Shown here one piece after another: positions 1 to 11,701 of a stretch of 64,000 nt of DNA. The position numbers and the translations under genes are program-made. Position 1 is the stretch's first letter. Every line of letters begins with the position of its first letter. The stretch covers positions 248,001-312,000 of the forward strand of contig CAJQUN010000140.1 in assembly GCA_907163345.1 (NCBI GenBank), written 5' to 3'. Source of the DNA: Haberlea rhodopensis. Its lineage: Eukaryota; Streptophyta; Magnoliopsida; Lamiales; Gesneriaceae. The notes under the pieces were generated by a model. It did not search any database. It was not told the DNA's origin and saw only the letters and a program-made list of their open reading frames with translations.

Positions 1-390
1 TAAGACCTCAAAATTTGGCACCATAACAAACTGTAGAAATCCAACTGAAATTAAAGTGAGTTATTAGGATAGAAGTAGCCCTCATTCTGATAATATATTT
101 ATGGGATCCCTTAAAGAAACAAGACATCTGAATTATCTCTGCTTTATTCATATGCTGCACTGGTTCTTTGTAGGCCAAGTTATTTGTGAATACTGGTTAT
201 TCCCAGATGCCTGATCTGACCTGATCTTGATTAGCAGACAAGGTTAAATTTCGGTGAGGTGACTTAATTAACATGCAGATCTAAAGAATCCCAAGAAACA
301 TTTAAGAGGTTTAACATCAATTATTTGAGTAGGGCCGAGTAAGACTTTGTGGCTTAAGGTGGTGGGGAAAGATGGTTCTAAAATGACAGA

Positions 391-410
391 TTCATGTGAT
401 TCTTCATGTG
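391..410 (+). promoter_or_regulatory. Paired CATGTG boxes upstream of SAUR gene 1
   Basis: CATGTG occurs at 393-398 and 405-410, 12 bp apart, about 220 bp before the ATG. The same pair with the same spacing and the same intervening sequence recurs at 2397-2414, at 47840-47857 on the other strand, and (second box mutated) at 50348-50365, each upstream of a SAUR copy. CATGTG/CACATG is the known PBE-type E-box bound by PIF-class bHLH factors; that it acts so here is inference. Confidence 0.5.
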
Positions 411-513
411 CTCTTGTTATCTTCAAATTTTGCCATCTACCGTTCGTTCATCGACTTCCCTGTTTCCATGGACCACTATCGAGATTTTAAAAGATAAGTG
501 GCAATTAAATCCA

Positions 514-525
514 TCTATATATATT
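514..525 (+). promoter_or_regulatory. TATA box of SAUR gene 1
   Basis: A TCTATATATATT stretch lies about 105 bp before the ATG at 631. This leaves room for a roughly 75-80 nt leader, usual for SAUR genes. No other TATA-like sequence is closer to the start. Confidence 0.6.
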
Positions 526-630
526 CCACACCTCAAAGATTCGAAACCAACAAGCTAAGTACTCAAACACACTTCTGATTCCACTTTCTATAGAACGTTT
601 CACAGTCTCCTGCTGTATTTAATACCAGAA

Positions 631-915
631 ATGACCATTCTACAAGTGCTTAAACGATCTTTATCCAGCGAGAAAAGATCAAATTCTATTGGATCAGCTG
701 ATGTACCTAAAGGACATTTCCCTGTCTATGTAGGAGAGAGTGAAAATAAGCAACGATTCGTCATTCCCGTATCATATCTGGACCACCCTTCATTTCAAGA
801 TTTGCTATGTCAAGCTGAAGAAGAATACGGATTTTACCATCCTATGGGTGGTCTCACCATTCATTGCAGCGAAGATTTGTTTGTTGACGTCACCTCTCGC
901 TTGAGCAGAACATGA
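631..915 (+). CDS. SAUR: SAUR family protein (small auxin-up RNA), intact
   Basis: Single-exon 94-residue ORF. After a basic Ser-rich N-terminus (about residues 1-22) comes the SAUR domain: VPKGHFPVYVGE at about 25-36, RFVIPVSYLDHPSFQDLL at about 42-59, EEEYGFYHPMGGLTI at about 63-77, and the C-terminal CSEDLF motif. Length and lack of introns are typical of the ARG7/X10A-like subgroup. Members of this family are known to inhibit PP2C.D phosphatases and so raise plasma-membrane H+-ATPase activity and cell expansion; the role here is inferred from family. The start fits because the next copies begin at the aligned ATG. A TATA box and paired CATGTG boxes lie upstream. It is the first of at least five copies in the window, of which only this and 47329-47604 look intact. 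Confidence 0.93.
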   Translation: MTILQVLKRSLSSEKRSNSIGSADVPKGHFPVYVGESENKQRFVIPVSYLDHPSFQDLLCQAEEEYGFYHPMGGLTIHCSEDLFVDVTSRLSRT

Positions 916-2340
916 TGTATAATGCACCAAATTTTGGAGATGTAGAAATTGGTATGCTAGTTAGCTAGTTCGAGGGATTCATGCCTCATGTCTGTCTACT
1001 TTTTTTCATCATAATTTTTGTACTTGACATTGGGAAAAGATATGTATCCTCGAAACAACGTTACCATGTGAAAATATGAATACAATTATGACCAAGGATA
1101 TTTTGGAAATTAGTGAGCCAAGGAAATATGGATAACTCTGTTGGAAGACTCTGCAAGTACATACTTGCATGTCGGGAAGCATATGTTTTAATACATTAAT
1201 TGACTGCATGAAAATTGTAATCATGAAGATCATTGAAATCAAATAAAATTTCAAAACAGATTTAAAATGGTTTCTCATTCAATTTTAGCAAGGTGAATTT
1301 AAAATCTCTCCACCCAGTACAAACTTAAAACTTTTCTACGGGCTAATCTCATATATTTATGTGATATTTCTGTTTTCTGAATAAGTATGCTCATGTCACT
1401 GGGAGAAGATCAAAGGTTATTTACTTTAAAATTATGAACACAAAAATAATTTTTGGAATAGTCTGAGCCAATTTTTCGATTCAAAATGTACAAAGGTTAA
1501 TACATTGCCCTCTCTCATTGTTCTGGTGCATATTTGAACGGACCAAAAATATATTCCCGCAAAGATCTGTCGAAGGTGAACCAAAGAAAACCAAGAACGA
1601 CTTCGAGAAAGTTCATATTAATCTCTGTATGTACATAGAAAGTAAATAATAATGATTTTTAATTCAAGAAATGGCTTGTAACTTTGTAGTCGTGATCTCC
1701 CTACTTTTTACACAAGTAAATCTTGCAGAAGGCTGTTCCAAGTTTGTGGCCCACTCTACTTAAAGTTCTATTATTCTGCCCTTTCCATGGAGGCAAATAT
1801 ACAGTCAAAATATGTGTTATTCGCTCAATTCTAAACTGCTGCTTTCAAGATTTGTATTATGGCATACAAACATGAGATTTTTCTATCCCAACTCATATTC
1901 ATCAATTATGGCCTCTAAATATTTGTTAAAGAGCAAACACACAACAGAAATACCAGTTGAGATTGTAAGCCTCAATTTGGTAAATTGGGCCCAAGACGTT
2001 TGAATAACTTTGCTTGAATGATAAGATATGATATGATGGTCCTCTGTAGGCCAAATATTGATTATCTATGTCAGGATGCCAGTCATCATATGGCTATTCA
2101 CATAAAAATTCATATTTATTGAGTCATTTAACATTTAGTAGTAGATGCTGTTTAATTAAAAGCAGACAAAGGTTCCACATCTCAAACTATAGAACATATA
2201 CCGAACAAACATAGAACTGCGGTACACAATTTGGAGAAAATTATTGTAGTGTTGCTACTCCAGATGATCTGATCCTAGATCAGCAGATAACAAGATAAAC
2301 TTTGGTGATGTGTAGCTTTTGCAAGTAGGGTCCTAAACTT
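916..2340. other. Intergenic DNA between SAUR copies 1 and 2
   Basis: No gene is supported. The stretch contains the 3' flank of SAUR 1 and the 5' flank of SAUR 2. Segments at about 1260-1480 match about 3470-3670, and segments at about 1860-1930 match 49880-49930, showing that flanks were duplicated together with the genes. Confidence 0.7.
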
Positions 2341-2396
2341 TGAGGCTGAAAATGACGGATGCTTCATAATTATTTACGATGATTGGAAGACAAATT

Positions 2397-2414
2397 CATG
2401 TGATTCTTCATGTG
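2397..2414 (+). promoter_or_regulatory. Paired CATGTG boxes upstream of SAUR copy 2
   Basis: CATGTG at 2397-2402 and 2409-2414, again 12 bp apart with the same intervening ATTCTT. The surrounding sequence is nearly identical to 388-415, so the module was copied with the gene. Confidence 0.5.
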
Positions 2415-2502
2415 CTTTTGTTAACTTTAATTTTAGCCAGCTACCGTACATCCACTTGCCTTTTCTATTTTTGGATCACCATCAAGAGAGGATAAGTGAC
2501 AG

Positions 2503-2520
2503 TTATATACATCTATATTT
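2503..2520 (+). promoter_or_regulatory. TATA-like region of SAUR copy 2
   Basis: TTATATACATCTATATTT lies about 135-150 bp upstream of the ATG at 2653, in the position aligned with the TATA box of copy 1. Confidence 0.4.
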
Positions 2521-2652
2521 ACTCCACTCTTTTCCAAGCTTCAAATCAACAAGATCAAACAGTACTTCTGGCTCCAGTTTCTGTAACACTCTTCACAGAT
2601 TCTTGATTTTATTTTCTACTCTTGCTTCAGCAGACAACAATTAATATAAGAA

Positions 2653-2964
2653 ATGGCCATTCGAAAAATGCTTAAACGATCACTATCAAGTGAGAAAAGA
2701 TCGAATTCGACCGGATTAGCTAATGTTCCAAAAGGATATTGTGCTGTTTACATAGGGAAGAGTGAATATAAGCAACGATTCGTCCACCCCATACCATATT
2801 TGAAGCATCATTCGTTTCAAGATTTGTTATGTCAAGCTGAAGAATTGGGTTTTACCATCCGATGGGTGGAATCACAATTCCTTGCAGTGAAGAATTGTTT
2901 GTTGATGTCACCTCTTGAGCAGAACATGATGTACTATAGACTAGATTTTAGTCTTTTAGAATAG
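2653..2964 (+). pseudogene. SAUR: SAUR copy 2, frameshifted in the SAUR domain
   Basis: The first about 67 codons match SAUR 1 closely (LKRSLSSEKRSNS, a VPKG motif, YLKH, SFQDLLCQAEE). Near 2850-2856 one T of a T-run is missing relative to copy 1. The frame then leaves the family: the HPMGG and CSEELF coding sequence is still present in the +1 frame, while the open frame reads on to 2964 with an unrelated tail (103 aa in all). Even in the original frame a TGA would come a few codons before the family C-terminus. Most likely a recent pseudogene; a truncated expressed protein cannot be excluded. Confidence 0.8.
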
Positions 2965-3668
2965 AAATTTGTGTCTTAGTTAGCTAGTTACAGGATTCCT
3001 CCCTTTTTCTCCTACCATAATCAGAGGTATGATATTGGGAAAAGATTCAAAAATATGAATACAAGAAAACTTTGGTAACTAATGTGCCAATTCAAATGCA
3101 TTGTCTTGCTGTAGTTGTTAGTATAAATTCTTGTCCAGCACTCCGCGAAGTCTCACAAAAGACGTGAGAGGAGATTTCATGATTGTTTGTCAGAAATTTC
3201 TATCCTAGTTTTAATAACCGCTCAAGGCTTGCTTTTATATAAATTAGAAAACATGTACCTTGGAGGGGATGAGGCCAAAACCTCCATAGTACATATGGGG
3301 ACAGCTCTAGCTAAATAATCATGTGAATGCTCTACTATTTTGAAACTGGCTTCCCCTGCCAGCATCGTTTTTGGGCTAACAGAAGAAAAAACCATGACTT
3401 GATTCAAGAAAAGTGCAATCTATTTCATGAAGATCATTAGAAAGCAAGGAAAATTTCAAAAACATATTTAATATGGTTTTTCATTCAAGAAGTAACTCGT
3501 ATAAGTGTATTTAAAATCACTAACTCAGTAAAAGCTTAAAGCTGTTATAAGGCTAATGTCACATACGATGTGATTTTTCTGTTTTCCTAATCGGTGAGTA
3601 TGTCAATGGGAGAACACAGAGGTTACTTGCATGAAAGTTTGGAGGGAAGAAAATTTTGGGAATATGCC
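2965..3668. other. 3' flank of SAUR copy 2, up to the first retrotransposon
   Basis: No gene seen. The end (about 3470-3668) is homologous to 1261-1490 downstream of SAUR 1. The homology stops exactly where the TGATCC terminus of a chromovirus LTR begins. Confidence 0.6.
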
Positions 3669-3985
3669 TGATCCAGAATCTGAACTTATCAAATGAAGGA
3701 AGTAAAGAGCCGAAAGTCACTTCCTAGAAGTGACTCTCAGATTAAAGTAATTAGGTTCAAGTGTATTTGTCTTAATTAGATTCATGCATGTTAAGTAATT
3801 AGGTTCAAGTGTATTTGTCTTAATTAGATTCATGCATGTTATGTGTTAAAAAATCTTTAAATAGTTGCATGTATTATCAAAACATGGGAGATACATGAAA
3901 GATATTAATCGTTTTGATTATTAGTGAAGATGGATTTCTTCTAATTAATTCAATTGTCATTTGGTGGATTCCTAGACATTGAATC
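3669..3985 (+). mobile_element. Chromovirus-type Ty3 LTR, 5' 317 bp, cut by another element
   Basis: Starts with TGATCC and matches the first part of the complete 539 bp LTRs at 11970-12508 and 15467-16005, including tandem copies of a roughly 44-58 bp subrepeat (TAGGTTCAAGTGTATTTGTC...). It ends mid-LTR at 3985 where TGTAAGGACC of the next element begins; in the full LTRs the sequence continues without interruption. It marks the left edge of the nest. Confidence 0.8.
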
Positions 3986-5692
3986 TGTAAGGACCCCCGT
4001 GCCCTTAACCCATTATTAGTGTATTAATCCATGCCATTAGTGCATACAATCATACATGTAGGGGGAAAATCACTTATCATCATAGCCGATCATGCATATA
4101 ATAAAATTTCTGTACATTATTCAATATAATGTCCAGTTTCCCCAACCATGACCACATAAATCTCATGCACCAATATAATACACTAACATGTCCTCAATTC
4201 AATTAGCAATTCAATGAATAATTGCATGCTATTCATAAATGAAGAGAGAAAGGCCCTCGCCTTTTTATACATACCATATACACATAATAGTGCTCACATG
4301 CGAGCATCGAATAAGTCTATGTGTATCAAATGTATAGAACGTCGTGCTCAATACCGTCTCTGGTACTCCGACCTCTGGAATCACCTCAAATCCAAAGCTT
4401 GAGCTCAACTCCAAGCCATCGATGTACCTAATAACCTGCCCCAACAGAGACAGCCCCCACACAGGGTGAGCATACCAATATCCCAAATCCAACAATCATA
4501 ATAATACAATTTATAATTTACAATAATGTAAACGCTATGAAATACAAAATATACTCCCTGGATGGTATCATTCTCATCCGGGATTCTCTGTAATGTCCCT
4601 GTTCTCAAAACAACTGAAATCATCAAATTCTCAAATGACAGTTAATCATTACATTGATTAACGAATACATATGCCATATACCGATATCATAACCATAATA
4701 TCAAATCATTAAACAATGATTACAATTATCCCATTTATCTCATTTATGGTTTCATAGTTCTATCTCATTGCTCGCTCTACAATAGCGGCAATTCATTCTC
4801 ACGCATGCTCAATAGCAGACTGATGTTCGCTCGAAGACGACGACATCCCAATCATTGCTTGCTCAAAAGCGGCACCATATAATTCTCAATGTATATATGT
4901 CCATTCATAGTGATTACCATAAACCATGCAATCCAATATACATTTATTGCAATATAGCGTACCATGCACTCACAATTACAATTCTAATAAAGGGCTAGGC
5001 TCGTACGTCATACGTACCTTATAGTTCCGTAGTTCGAGTCCGACCTCGCCTGAGTCCCACGACACGATGAATTATGTGCTAACACATAAATAGTTCACAA
5101 TTAAACACAAGCATGCAACCACGTGCCCAAGCACGTTCATAACCCCCAAACATATCGTCAATCCATGAAGATTATCAAAATAAAAGCCCCCCGGCTAAGC
5201 ATGCATTATACCGAAAATATTCCATTTTACCAGTTTAAAAGATAGTCAAAAACCCAACCGAGAATTCCGTTTTATTAAACTTTGGCTCCAACCAATCCAT
5301 TTTAAAGGTATAGCATTCCTATTGGAATGTAGACATTGCCCCGGAAACGGCCCCTTTAAACCTCGGTTCCAAAATCCCGACACTTTCCAAAAATTTCAAA
5401 AAAACAAAATCTTTCGGGTGGCGATCGATCGCCACCTTTATCGCGATCGATCGCCACAGTCCAGTGGCCAAACCAGTGCATTCTCGCGATCGATCGCCAA
5501 TCCTCGCGATCGATCGCCAACCCGCTCTCGATCGATCGCCGAGACCTCACGATCGATAGCCAACACTGTTCATCGTCACCCAAAATACAGCTGCACGTCG
5601 CGATCGATCGCCCACCTCGGCGATCGATCGCCACCTGCGATTTTCAAAAAAATTCGAGTTTCCATGGTGCTTTTGACACCCAAACCCAAGGA
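3986..5692 (-). mobile_element. LTR (3' LTR, truncated) of a minus-strand Ty3-like element
   Basis: Direct repeat of 9153-10841 with few differences. It begins TGTAAGGACC, which on the minus strand is the LTR end CCTTACA. Homology to the right LTR stops at 5692 / 10841, so this copy lacks the last about 680 bp (U3 with the TATA box). The orientation follows from the primer-binding site beside the right LTR. Confidence 0.8.
5417..5635. repeat. Array of eight palindromes around CGATCGATCG in the LTR
   Basis: Eight copies of GGCGATCGATCGCC or close variants (one with GATAGCC) at irregular 15-60 bp spacing. The LTR at 9153-11520 carries seven at the matching place and the plus-strand relative at 19399-20850 carries seven of a different flavour, ACCGATCGATCGGT. 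Long ORFs across this stretch on both strands are by-products of the repeat. Confidence 0.9.
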
Positions 5693-7929
5693 AACCGCCA
5701 GTACACAATGGTGTACCTTAACTACGCACGGCTTCCGCTTCCAAACCCATCTCCATCAAAGGAGTAGCTGCACCACATTGCAACACGGATCGGGCAACTC
5801 ATTGCTACCGATCAACACCAAAACACACTTCTAGAGATGTTTACATCCGGGTGTTCCATGAAGATCACCTCTTGGTCCAAACACACCTTCAAGACTCCAC
5901 AAGGTCTCAAGTTCTCAAAAGGACATGCAAGGACAATCAATTGCATTCCCGCCACACGTGTCAACCACAACACTAAACAAATCCAGATTCCTGGCCATCC
6001 CTCGTTTATCCTGGGATTTAACAATCCTAAAACAGGAAGGCTATCGAATTAACCAGGTAAGAATTACCATAGTCCTAAAACACGACAATCCCTCATCATG
6101 GGAAGTCAACCGGACCTCACGATTATTCCTTAGAATACATCATGCCATCGAGATTACCAACCTCAGGGTGCCACAATCTCTCACCGTAGATTCATTCATC
6201 AAAGCATATAAATCCGATGCTCGGCGAGTACCAAGAAAATGCTGGCATTCGTATACCCATATCGGCGTACATGCCCACGCACCAACACAACATACATACT
6301 CAATGCAATAGACTCGGGTATCTCCAATCATATCCAAATCCCAAAACCAACTGTCAAACCTCGATTATTCTCACCCCACGGAGAATGATGGTTGACAAAC
6401 CAAAACCAAAGGGTGTGATTTCAACATCAACACCACACGAACCAAAACAACGAATCTCCCAAAAGATTCAACCGGTAGGTATAATAATACCGTCTTCCTC
6501 TCAAGGAAATTGTCATGGACTCATGACCCTCCAACTTCTAACCGCCGTCCAGAAAACTGGATGTGTTTATACCAAAACATATCCCAGAACCAAAATACGC
6601 AACTGGTTCAGAATAGTGCATCAAAGCTACTATTACCAAATCAAAACCCATATACGCCATGTATACTCAATCTAAGGATGCTCAGTACCAATGTCATAGT
6701 ACTTGAAAACCTAGAGCATTACCCCAGAGACGTCTCCTCGAACGTCTCACCGGAAGTACGAAGCTATCACATAGTCCAACACTAGTAGGGCTTACCCCGG
6801 TTGATTCACAATCAACCCTCAACCAATACCAGTTGTCTCCATGACAGCACAATCCAAATCTCTCCAAGAGATAGAATCAATATAGTAGTGTCACCCCACT
6901 AACTATATCTCACAAACCATTGCAACTCCCATTGCATGCCATATGCAAGAATGCTCAACCAGAGCTAACAACGACTTGTTGATACTCACGTTGGTATTCC
7001 CAACCAAATTGAGCTGTCCCAATACAAGTCCCTCGAAACATTTGACGTATAAACGTCCCCGTGAGGTATTCCCTACCTCAATCACCATGCCACAAAGAGA
7101 CTACAAGAGTCTACCATAACCCTCATCGTATCACCATACGATTCACCAAACTCGAATCCAACGAGTAGGATAATGGCTATCACTAGCACACTAAAGTACT
7201 ACAACAATACTTGGCTAGCGATTCGCCGGCCCCATAGGCTTAAACCAACCTATCAACGTGACACACGTTCTATCCCGGTATACCATACCGTACAAACCAT
7301 TAGAGTTGTGGGTCATCACCCAACATATCTCTAGAACACCAAAGCACAATGGACAACCCGGTGTCCTTGCTCAACTACGATGCAATCCTAATCCATTAGG
7401 ACTTATTCCACACCCTGAGGGTGGGTGTTCCCATGCCTAACACACATCACAACAACAAGCGAGTAGTTTCTCAATGACTACTCTTACCACCCAATCACTT
7501 GACCTTAGTCAATCCAACGAGTATACCCAAAGGATATCATTACTCGAAAATATTTACCTATATTACATGATGCGGTACCCTCACCTGTACAATGTATCCA
7601 ATAATCTATCGAGCAATCTGCTCGGCATAATGGCCTCGTCAACTAGTGACCCAGACATCATCCTGTGCTCGCCATCAGCACTCAAACTATATGGTTAAAT
7701 ACTTACACTCTGACGTATTATTCATCAAAACGACGCTACACGTCTACATAGAATATCCACTATGTCATCGTCATCCCGTGACGGTATATTCCAACATATG
7801 ACATCCAAAATCCCATCGTCAACTCGTGACGGTACATGTCGATACACGACATCCATATTCTCATCGTCAAACACATGACAATATATAACCACATATGGTA
7901 TTCACAATAATGCTAATCAAAGCAGTAAT

Positions 7930-8310
7930 ATAACATACCTCATCGCTATCAAGATAGCGGTATACCTGTATCCTCGTCCGCCAGCGGTACACCAGCAGCA
8001 CCCATCGCTCGTAGGCGGCATAATCCACTGCTACGTACATAGTGGTATAACCCATCGCTATAGAACCAGCGGCATGATCCCTCGTCATGGAGTCGGCGGC
8101 ATAAAACATCGTTATAGATATCCGGCGGTATGAACCATCGCCATAGTAGCGGAATGTACCATCGCTATATAATACCTGGCGGTATGAACCATCGCCAACA
8201 GAATAGCGGAATAAACCATCGCTATAAATATCCGGTGGCATGAACCATCGCCAATAGAATACCCGGCGGCATGAACCATCGCCAATAGAATACCCGGCGG
8301 TAAATATTCT
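7930..8310. repeat. Minisatellite, ~31 bp unit, in the LARD interior
   Basis: Imperfect repeats built from GAACCATCGCCAATAGAATA followed by CCCGGCGGCAT. The last two units are nearly identical; earlier units (from about 7930) vary in length and sequence. The 173-codon minus-strand ORF over this stretch is a product of the repeat and resembles no known protein. Confidence 0.75.
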
Positions 8311-8474
8311 TTCCTCGCTACAAAATGACAGCGGCAAGTATTCTATCATCGCATCAAGTGACAGCGGCAAAGCATTTAAAATCATCACTCATCCAACAAC
8401 GACTCATGGGATATTCACCAAGCATTCCATCTATACCTGCGATACAATGCATATACCATAATCCAATATACATC

Positions 8475-8700
8475 ACCATGAGTGTATTTTAATGCACCTC
8501 GCTCAAATGCGACATGCGACAACACCCTCGCTTCAACATTTGGCGGCAAAGCATTAAATCATCACTCCAATATATATACAACCACAATGAGTGTATTTTA
8601 ATGCACCTCGCTCAAATGTGACATGCGGCAACCCCCCTCGCTTCAACGTTTGGCGGCAAAGCATTAAAATCATCACTCCAATGTATATGTGCAACCACAA
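8475..8700. repeat. Two tandem ~109 bp repeats
   Basis: The segment starting GAGTGTATTTTAATGCACCT at 8480 recurs at 8589, both containing CGCTTCAAC and TTTGGCGGCAAAGCATTAAA. A third, degraded copy of the last part is at about 8335-8390. Confidence 0.75.
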
Positions 8701-9136
8701 TGCATAATCCATGTTGTATATAAAATGCAGGTTACCGTTTCGTGTCTTTCAACCCTGGCCTTAGCCTTTCATGTCATAGTGCCCCTACAGGAACAATCAC
8801 AACCCATGAGCACATAATAATCCATATTCACCACAATATGATTATAATGAGTAAATGCATAAACTATGAGTACAAAGTACTTCCCGTATCCCGATGCATT
8901 TCAAAATGCTCTCTTTGGTTGTCCCTGTGCCACAACTCACAATCATAATCAACAGGTAATATTATGATTCCATAGAAGTCATGACATTTAATTGTTCTAC
9001 TATGATCACATATTATAAGCGCACATAAGCAAAATAGTTGTGTCACGCAACACTAACTATTATCATGCATAAATATGTGCTACCCATTTCTATCAGCATG
9101 TTCCAGGCCCTCAACAGCCCCAAAGAGCTAACCACT

Positions 9137-9148
9137 GCTCTGATACCA
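9137..9148 (-). other. Primer-binding site (initiator Met tRNA type), minus strand
   Basis: On the minus strand TGGTATCAGAGC follows the LTR end CCTTACA after a 4 nt gap. This matches the usual plant PBS complementary to initiator tRNA-Met. It sets the element's orientation and shows that 9153-11520 serves as a 5' LTR. Confidence 0.85.
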
Positions 9149-10591
9149 CTAATGTAAGGACCCCCGTGCCCTTAACCCATTATTAGTGTATTAATCCATG
9201 CATTAGTGCATACAATTATACATGTAGGGGAAAAATCACTTATCATCATAGCCAATCATGCATATAATAAACTTTCTCTACATTATTCAATATAATGTCC
9301 AGTTTCTCCAACCATGACCACATAAATTTCATGCACCAATATAATACACTAACATGTCCTCAATTCAATTAGCAATTCAATGAATAATTGCATGCTATTC
9401 ATAAATGAAGAGAGAAAGGCCCTCGCCTTTTTATACATACCATATACACATAATAGTGCTCACATGCGAGCATCGAATAAGTCTATGTGTATCAAATGTA
9501 TAAAACGTCGTGCTCAATACCGTCTCTGGTACTCCGACCTCTGGAATCACCTCAAATCCAAAGCTTGAGCTCAACTCCAAGCCATCGATGTACCTAATAA
9601 CCTGCCCCAACAGAGACGGCCCCCACACGGGGTTGAGCATACCAATATCCCAAATCCAACAATCATAATAATACAATTCATAATTCACAACAATGTAAAT
9701 GCTATGAAATACAAAATATACTCCCTGGATGGTATCATTCTCATCCGGGATTCTCTGTACTGTCCCTGTTCTCAAAACAACTAAAATCATCAAATTCCCA
9801 AATGCCAGTTAATCATTACATTGATTAACGAATCCATATGCTATATGCCGATATCATAACCATAATATCAAATCATTAAACAATGATTACAATTATCCCA
9901 TTTATCTCATTTATGGTTTCATAGTTCTATCTCATTGCTCGCTCTACAATAGCGGCAATTCATCCTCACGCATGCTCAACAGCAGTGGCGTCACAACTGA
10001 TGTTCGCTCGAAGGCGACGACATCACAATCATTGCTCGCTCAAAAGTGGCACCATATAATTCCCAATGTATATATGTCCATTCATAGTGATTACCATAAA
10101 CCATGCAATCCAATATACATTTATTGCAATATAGCGTACCATGCACTCACAATTGCAATTCTAATAAAGGGCTAGACTCGTACATCATACGTACCTTATA
10201 GTTCCGTAGTTCGAGTCCGACCTCGCCTGAGTCCCACGACACGATGAATTATGTGCTAACACATAAATAGTTCACAATTAAACACAAGCATGCAACCACG
10301 TGCCCAAGCACGTTCATAACCCCCAAACATATCGTCAATCCATGACCATTATCAAAATAAAATCCCCCGGCTAAGCATGCATTATACCCAAAATATTCCA
10401 TTTACCAGTTTAAAAGATAGTCAAAAACCCAACCGAGAATTCCGTTTTATTAAACTTTGGCTCCAACCAATCCATTTTAAAGGTATAGCATTCCTATTGG
10501 AATGTAGACATTGCCCCGGAACGGCCCCTTTAAACATCGGTTCCAAAATCCCGACACTTTCCAAAAATTTCAAAAAAAACAAAATCCTTCT

Positions 10592-10790
10592 GGTGGCGAT
10601 CGATCGCCACAGTCCATTGGCCAAACCAGTGCATTCTCGCGATCGATCGCCAATCCTCGCGATCGATCGCCGAGACCTCACGATTGATTGCCGAGACCTC
10701 GTGATCGATCGCCAGCATTGTTCATCGTCACCCAAAATACAGCTGCACGTCGCGATCGATCGCCCCACCTCGGCGATCGATCGCCACCTG
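10592..10790. repeat. Array of seven CGATCGATCG palindromes in the LTR
   Basis: Seven copies of GGCGATCGATCGCC-type palindromes; one has decayed to CGATTGATTG by C-to-T changes, one has lost a flank. It lies roughly 360-560 nt downstream of the TATA box in the sense (minus) direction, so it should be within the transcribed leader. Confidence 0.9.
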
Positions 10791-11032
10791 CGATTTTTCA
10801 AAAAATTCGAGTTTCCATGGTGCTTTTGACACCCAAACTCAAAACCAACACCCCTAACTTCCTCAACACCCCTTATACACCATTTAAACACAATAAAAAT
10901 ACCAAAATCAACACTTTAGATTTTAACCCAAAACCCCCAAAACTCAAAACTAACCCAAAACTCAACCATATAGCACAAAACCATAATCAAATCGAAGCTA
11001 AAGGTGAGGAGAAGAAGATTACCAGCCTTTCT

Positions 11033-11065
11033 TCAAGAAACCGAGCTCCCAAGACGAGCCTCCAT
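11033..11065 (-). CDS. Conserved 10-residue leader ORF in the LTR
   Basis: ATG to TGA encoding MEARLGSSVS on the minus strand, about 110 nt after the TATA box. The plus-strand relative encodes MEARLGSRIS at 19820-19852, with the same length and stop. The TGA is followed in both by AAGAAA, four bases, then GGTAAT, a possible splice donor. Function unknown; a leader uORF is the simplest reading (inference). Family-level conservation could also just reflect young age. Confidence 0.35.
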   Translation of the reverse strand: MEARLGSSVS

Positions 11066-11172
11066 CGATTTGTGCCAAGAGAAGAGTGGAAGGGTTTGGG
11101 GTGAGGGAAAGAGGCGTGAGGGAGAGGAGAGGGAAACGATTCCGTATAATGACGGAATACCGAGTCTACTTG

Positions 11173-11183
11173 GTATATATAGC
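11173..11183 (-). promoter_or_regulatory. LTR TATA box (minus)
   Basis: GCTATATATACCAAGT on the minus strand, identical in core to CTATATATACCAAGT at 19712-19726 in the plus-strand relative. It marks the U3/R boundary region of this LTR family. Confidence 0.65.
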
Positions 11184-11520
11184 ACCCAGGCTCCAAAATA
11201 CCAATACTTCCACAACTACATCATGACTCATTAAAAATCATCTGTTTTCAAAAATTATCTCTCCAACTCAAATTCCATCACCATCCCCAGTACAACGTAC
11301 TCTGGACCCAGATTCCACCAAAGACAAAATTCCAAGGTTATCACCACAACGAGAATACAATCTCATCCCTTGGATCCAATGACTCCAAATACGGAATTTA
11401 AAATCCCCGGGAGTCCCACAACCGCAATTAACTCATAGTTGCCAAATTAAAATCCAAGAAAGGATTATCACTACACCGGGATTAACACCAGTAATTCCTA
11501 GACATCACAATTATCCCCCA

Positions 11521-11701
11521 GTAATAAAATTTAGTCCCAAAAATTTGCACAGGCGCACTCCACAAACGCCGAGACAACGCAAACCAAACGGATCTACATC
11601 GCCGAATCATGAACATATCATGAACGACATTCCAACCGCGAGGACACCAACCTCGCACCAAAATCTGTAATGGAGTAAACCTCCCAAACCATCGCAAACC
11701 C
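11521..11701 (-). mobile_element. Probable pol 3' end and polypurine tract remnant, minus strand
   Basis: On the minus strand this stretch leads into the LTR start at 11520 through GGGACTAAATTTTATTAC, reminiscent of the ggggacgaaatttt tract that precedes 3' LTRs in Tekay-like plant Ty3 elements (family knowledge, not searched). It ends abruptly at 11702, where chromovirus sequence begins. Remnant only, no intact ORF. Confidence 0.4.

Larger units (their letters stand above)
5693..9152 (-). mobile_element. Non-coding interior of the minus-strand Ty3-like element
   Basis: Lies between the truncated 3' LTR and the primer-binding site at 9137-9148. No gag, protease, RT or integrase motif was recognised on either strand; ORFs are short and unrelated to known domains. 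The part next to the PBS (about 8740-9136) is similar to the sequence after the PBS at 41812-42190. It contains two repeat blocks (7930-8310 and 8475-8700). This fits a LARD-type non-autonomous derivative; mobilisation by an autonomous relative is inference. Confidence 0.65.
9153..11520 (-). mobile_element. Full LTR (5' LTR) of the minus-strand Ty3-like element
   Basis: About 2.37 kb, from TGGGGG on the minus strand (11520) to CCTTACA (9153). It contains a TATA box at 11173-11183, a short conserved leader ORF at 11033-11065, a palindrome array at 10592-10790 and a PBS just inside. The opposite side (11521-11701) is not host DNA but looks like the 3' end of the internal region, so the LTR is flanked by element sequence on both sides. 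Confidence 0.8.

Noticed and set aside
5322..5834. 170-codon plus-strand ORF (and a 92-codon ORF opposite it)
   Set aside because: Runs through the CGATCGATCG palindrome array, which is open in several frames; the peptide is repeated DRSP/RDRS words. Not a gene.
7867..8388. 173-codon minus-strand ORF
   Set aside because: Covers the ~31 bp minisatellite; the peptide repeats follow the DNA repeats and the family interior has no coding sequence elsewhere.
7930..8700. CRISPR-like spaced repeats
   Set aside because: Repeats are contiguous and degenerate, spacers are not unique, and the DNA is plant nuclear.
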